NCBI RefSeq assembly: GCF_007860105.1
Contig: NZ_SJPU01000005.1
Coordinates: 1 to 64,000 of the forward strand
DNA: 64,000 nt
Direction of reading: 5' to 3'
Source: Allorhodopirellula heiligendammensis
GTDB taxonomy: Bacteria > Planctomycetota > Planctomycetia > Pirellulales > Pirellulaceae
Positions 61,384 to 64,000 of the stretch are shown here, piece after piece. The position numbers and the translations under genes are program-made. Each line of letters starts with the position of its first letter. The stretch's first letter is position 1. The notes beneath the pieces were generated by a model that ran no database searches, was not told where the DNA came from, and worked only from the letters and a program-made list of their open reading frames with translations.

Positions 61384-61428
61384 CCGGCCGAGATCACCTC
61401 GCAAAGAGGACATCATGATCTCGGCCGG
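61384..61428 (+). other. Very stable hairpin in the 23S rRNA leader
   Basis: A perfect 13-bp stem CCGGCCGAGATCA / TGATCTCGGCCGG with an inner CCTC / GAGG pair. It is followed at once by a second small hairpin ctGTCttcGACag (61429-61441) and preceded by GAGGTTAGCGA-g-TCGCTAACTTCTC at about 61340-61364. There is no T-run, so these are probably leader RNA structures for processing or antitermination, not terminators. Confidence 0.6.
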
Positions 61429-61829
61429 CTGTCTTCGACAGCGACTCGTGGGTCGATTGCGAAAGCGATTCATCCACGAAACTGATTTTTGACAATTTGG
61501 TTGTTTGGTAGTTGGCATCTGAAAAGAGCACCATATGTGAATGGGAGCTGGCCTTTTTCCGGGGCTCAGTAAGCATTCACAAGGTAATTTTATATAAGTT
61601 CTTCGGAAGCGTCGCCAGTCTGATTTCTCGAACTCGTTCGTGTGTTGGAGATTTAAGCTGGTGATAAATTTCGATTGGATTCTTGAGAGGCCAGACTTAC
61701 TTAGAAGAGTCTGGCCACTGTGTGATATCGTTAATAGATTCAAATTTGAAGTCTATGAGTTCGATTGCGATTTGTTTTCTGAGTGGTTCGCCACGAGGTT
61801 GATGGGTGGTTTTTGAGTTCGGGATTTCG

Positions 61830-64000
<2,171 letters not shown>

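Noticed and set aside
58700..61800. tRNA or 16S rRNA upstream of the 23S gene
   Set aside because: No tRNA-like cloverleaf or 16S conserved block was found by eye in this interval.

Overview
The window looks like a chromosomal segment of a planctomycete, most likely a Rhodopirellula/Pirellula relative. This rests on secreted carboxypeptidase-regulatory-like repeat proteins, an SHD1-serine protease-thioredoxin fusion, a secreted sulfatase and FAD oxidoreductase, REP-like repeats with a RAYT-type transposase, and a 23S rRNA gene with no 16S gene in front of it. Assignments are from reading the sequence; no database search was run.

Layout. 1-10 kb: three large secreted proteins on the minus strand, interspersed with degraded IS4 and RAYT transposases and near-identical intergenic repeats. 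10.3-14.4 kb: small plus-strand hypothetical and lipoprotein genes separated by attC-like palindromes, as in a gene-cassette array, with no integrase in the window. 14.4-21.5 kb: a gene graveyard (IS66 remnant, epimerase remnant, AAA ATPase remnant, stop-interrupted genes) with several very small overlapping genes. 21.5-24.9 kb: GIY-YIG-like protein, truncated thioesterase, an unknown 269-aa protein, and an operon of a broken XRE regulator, an alpha-carbonic-anhydrase-like protein and an alpha/beta hydrolase.

25.2-46.7 kb is a defence island. It starts with a YhaO/YhaN-like (SbcD/SbcC-like) nuclease-ATPase pair. A complete type 1 BREX locus follows: MerR-like regulator, brxA, brxB, brxC, pglX, pglZ, brxL. 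Four extra genes are embedded in it: a DUF262/DUF1524 GmrSD-type enzyme between brxC and pglX, a PD-(D/E)xK-like protein between pglX and pglZ, and a zeta-toxin-like kinase with a small partner between pglZ and brxL. The junctions are mostly overlapping or a few bases apart, so this reads as one transcription unit. A heptanucleotide repeat inside pglX could make the methyltransferase phase-variable.

50.4-58.2 kb (minus strand) is a compact operon of about 13 genes that looks like a bacterial ubiquitin-like conjugation system: a beta-grasp Ubl, an E1-like ThiF protein, an E2-like protein fused to a Cys-rich RING-like tail, and a JAMM peptidase. They are linked to a Ycf46-like AAA ATPase, DUF2997, DUF1257 (Ycf35-like), a lipoprotein and several unknowns. 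Terminator-like hairpins sit 23-37 nt in front of three start codons. Decayed copies of three genes of this operon occur in the window (17.5, 28.9 and 55.2 kb), so the module has been duplicated and lost repeatedly. This operon is the best candidate for an incompletely described system.

58.5-64 kb: a 34-codon membrane microprotein, a secreted sulfatase, a strong sigma70-type promoter, a structured leader of about 600 nt, and the first ~2.17 kb of a 23S rRNA gene that runs off the end.
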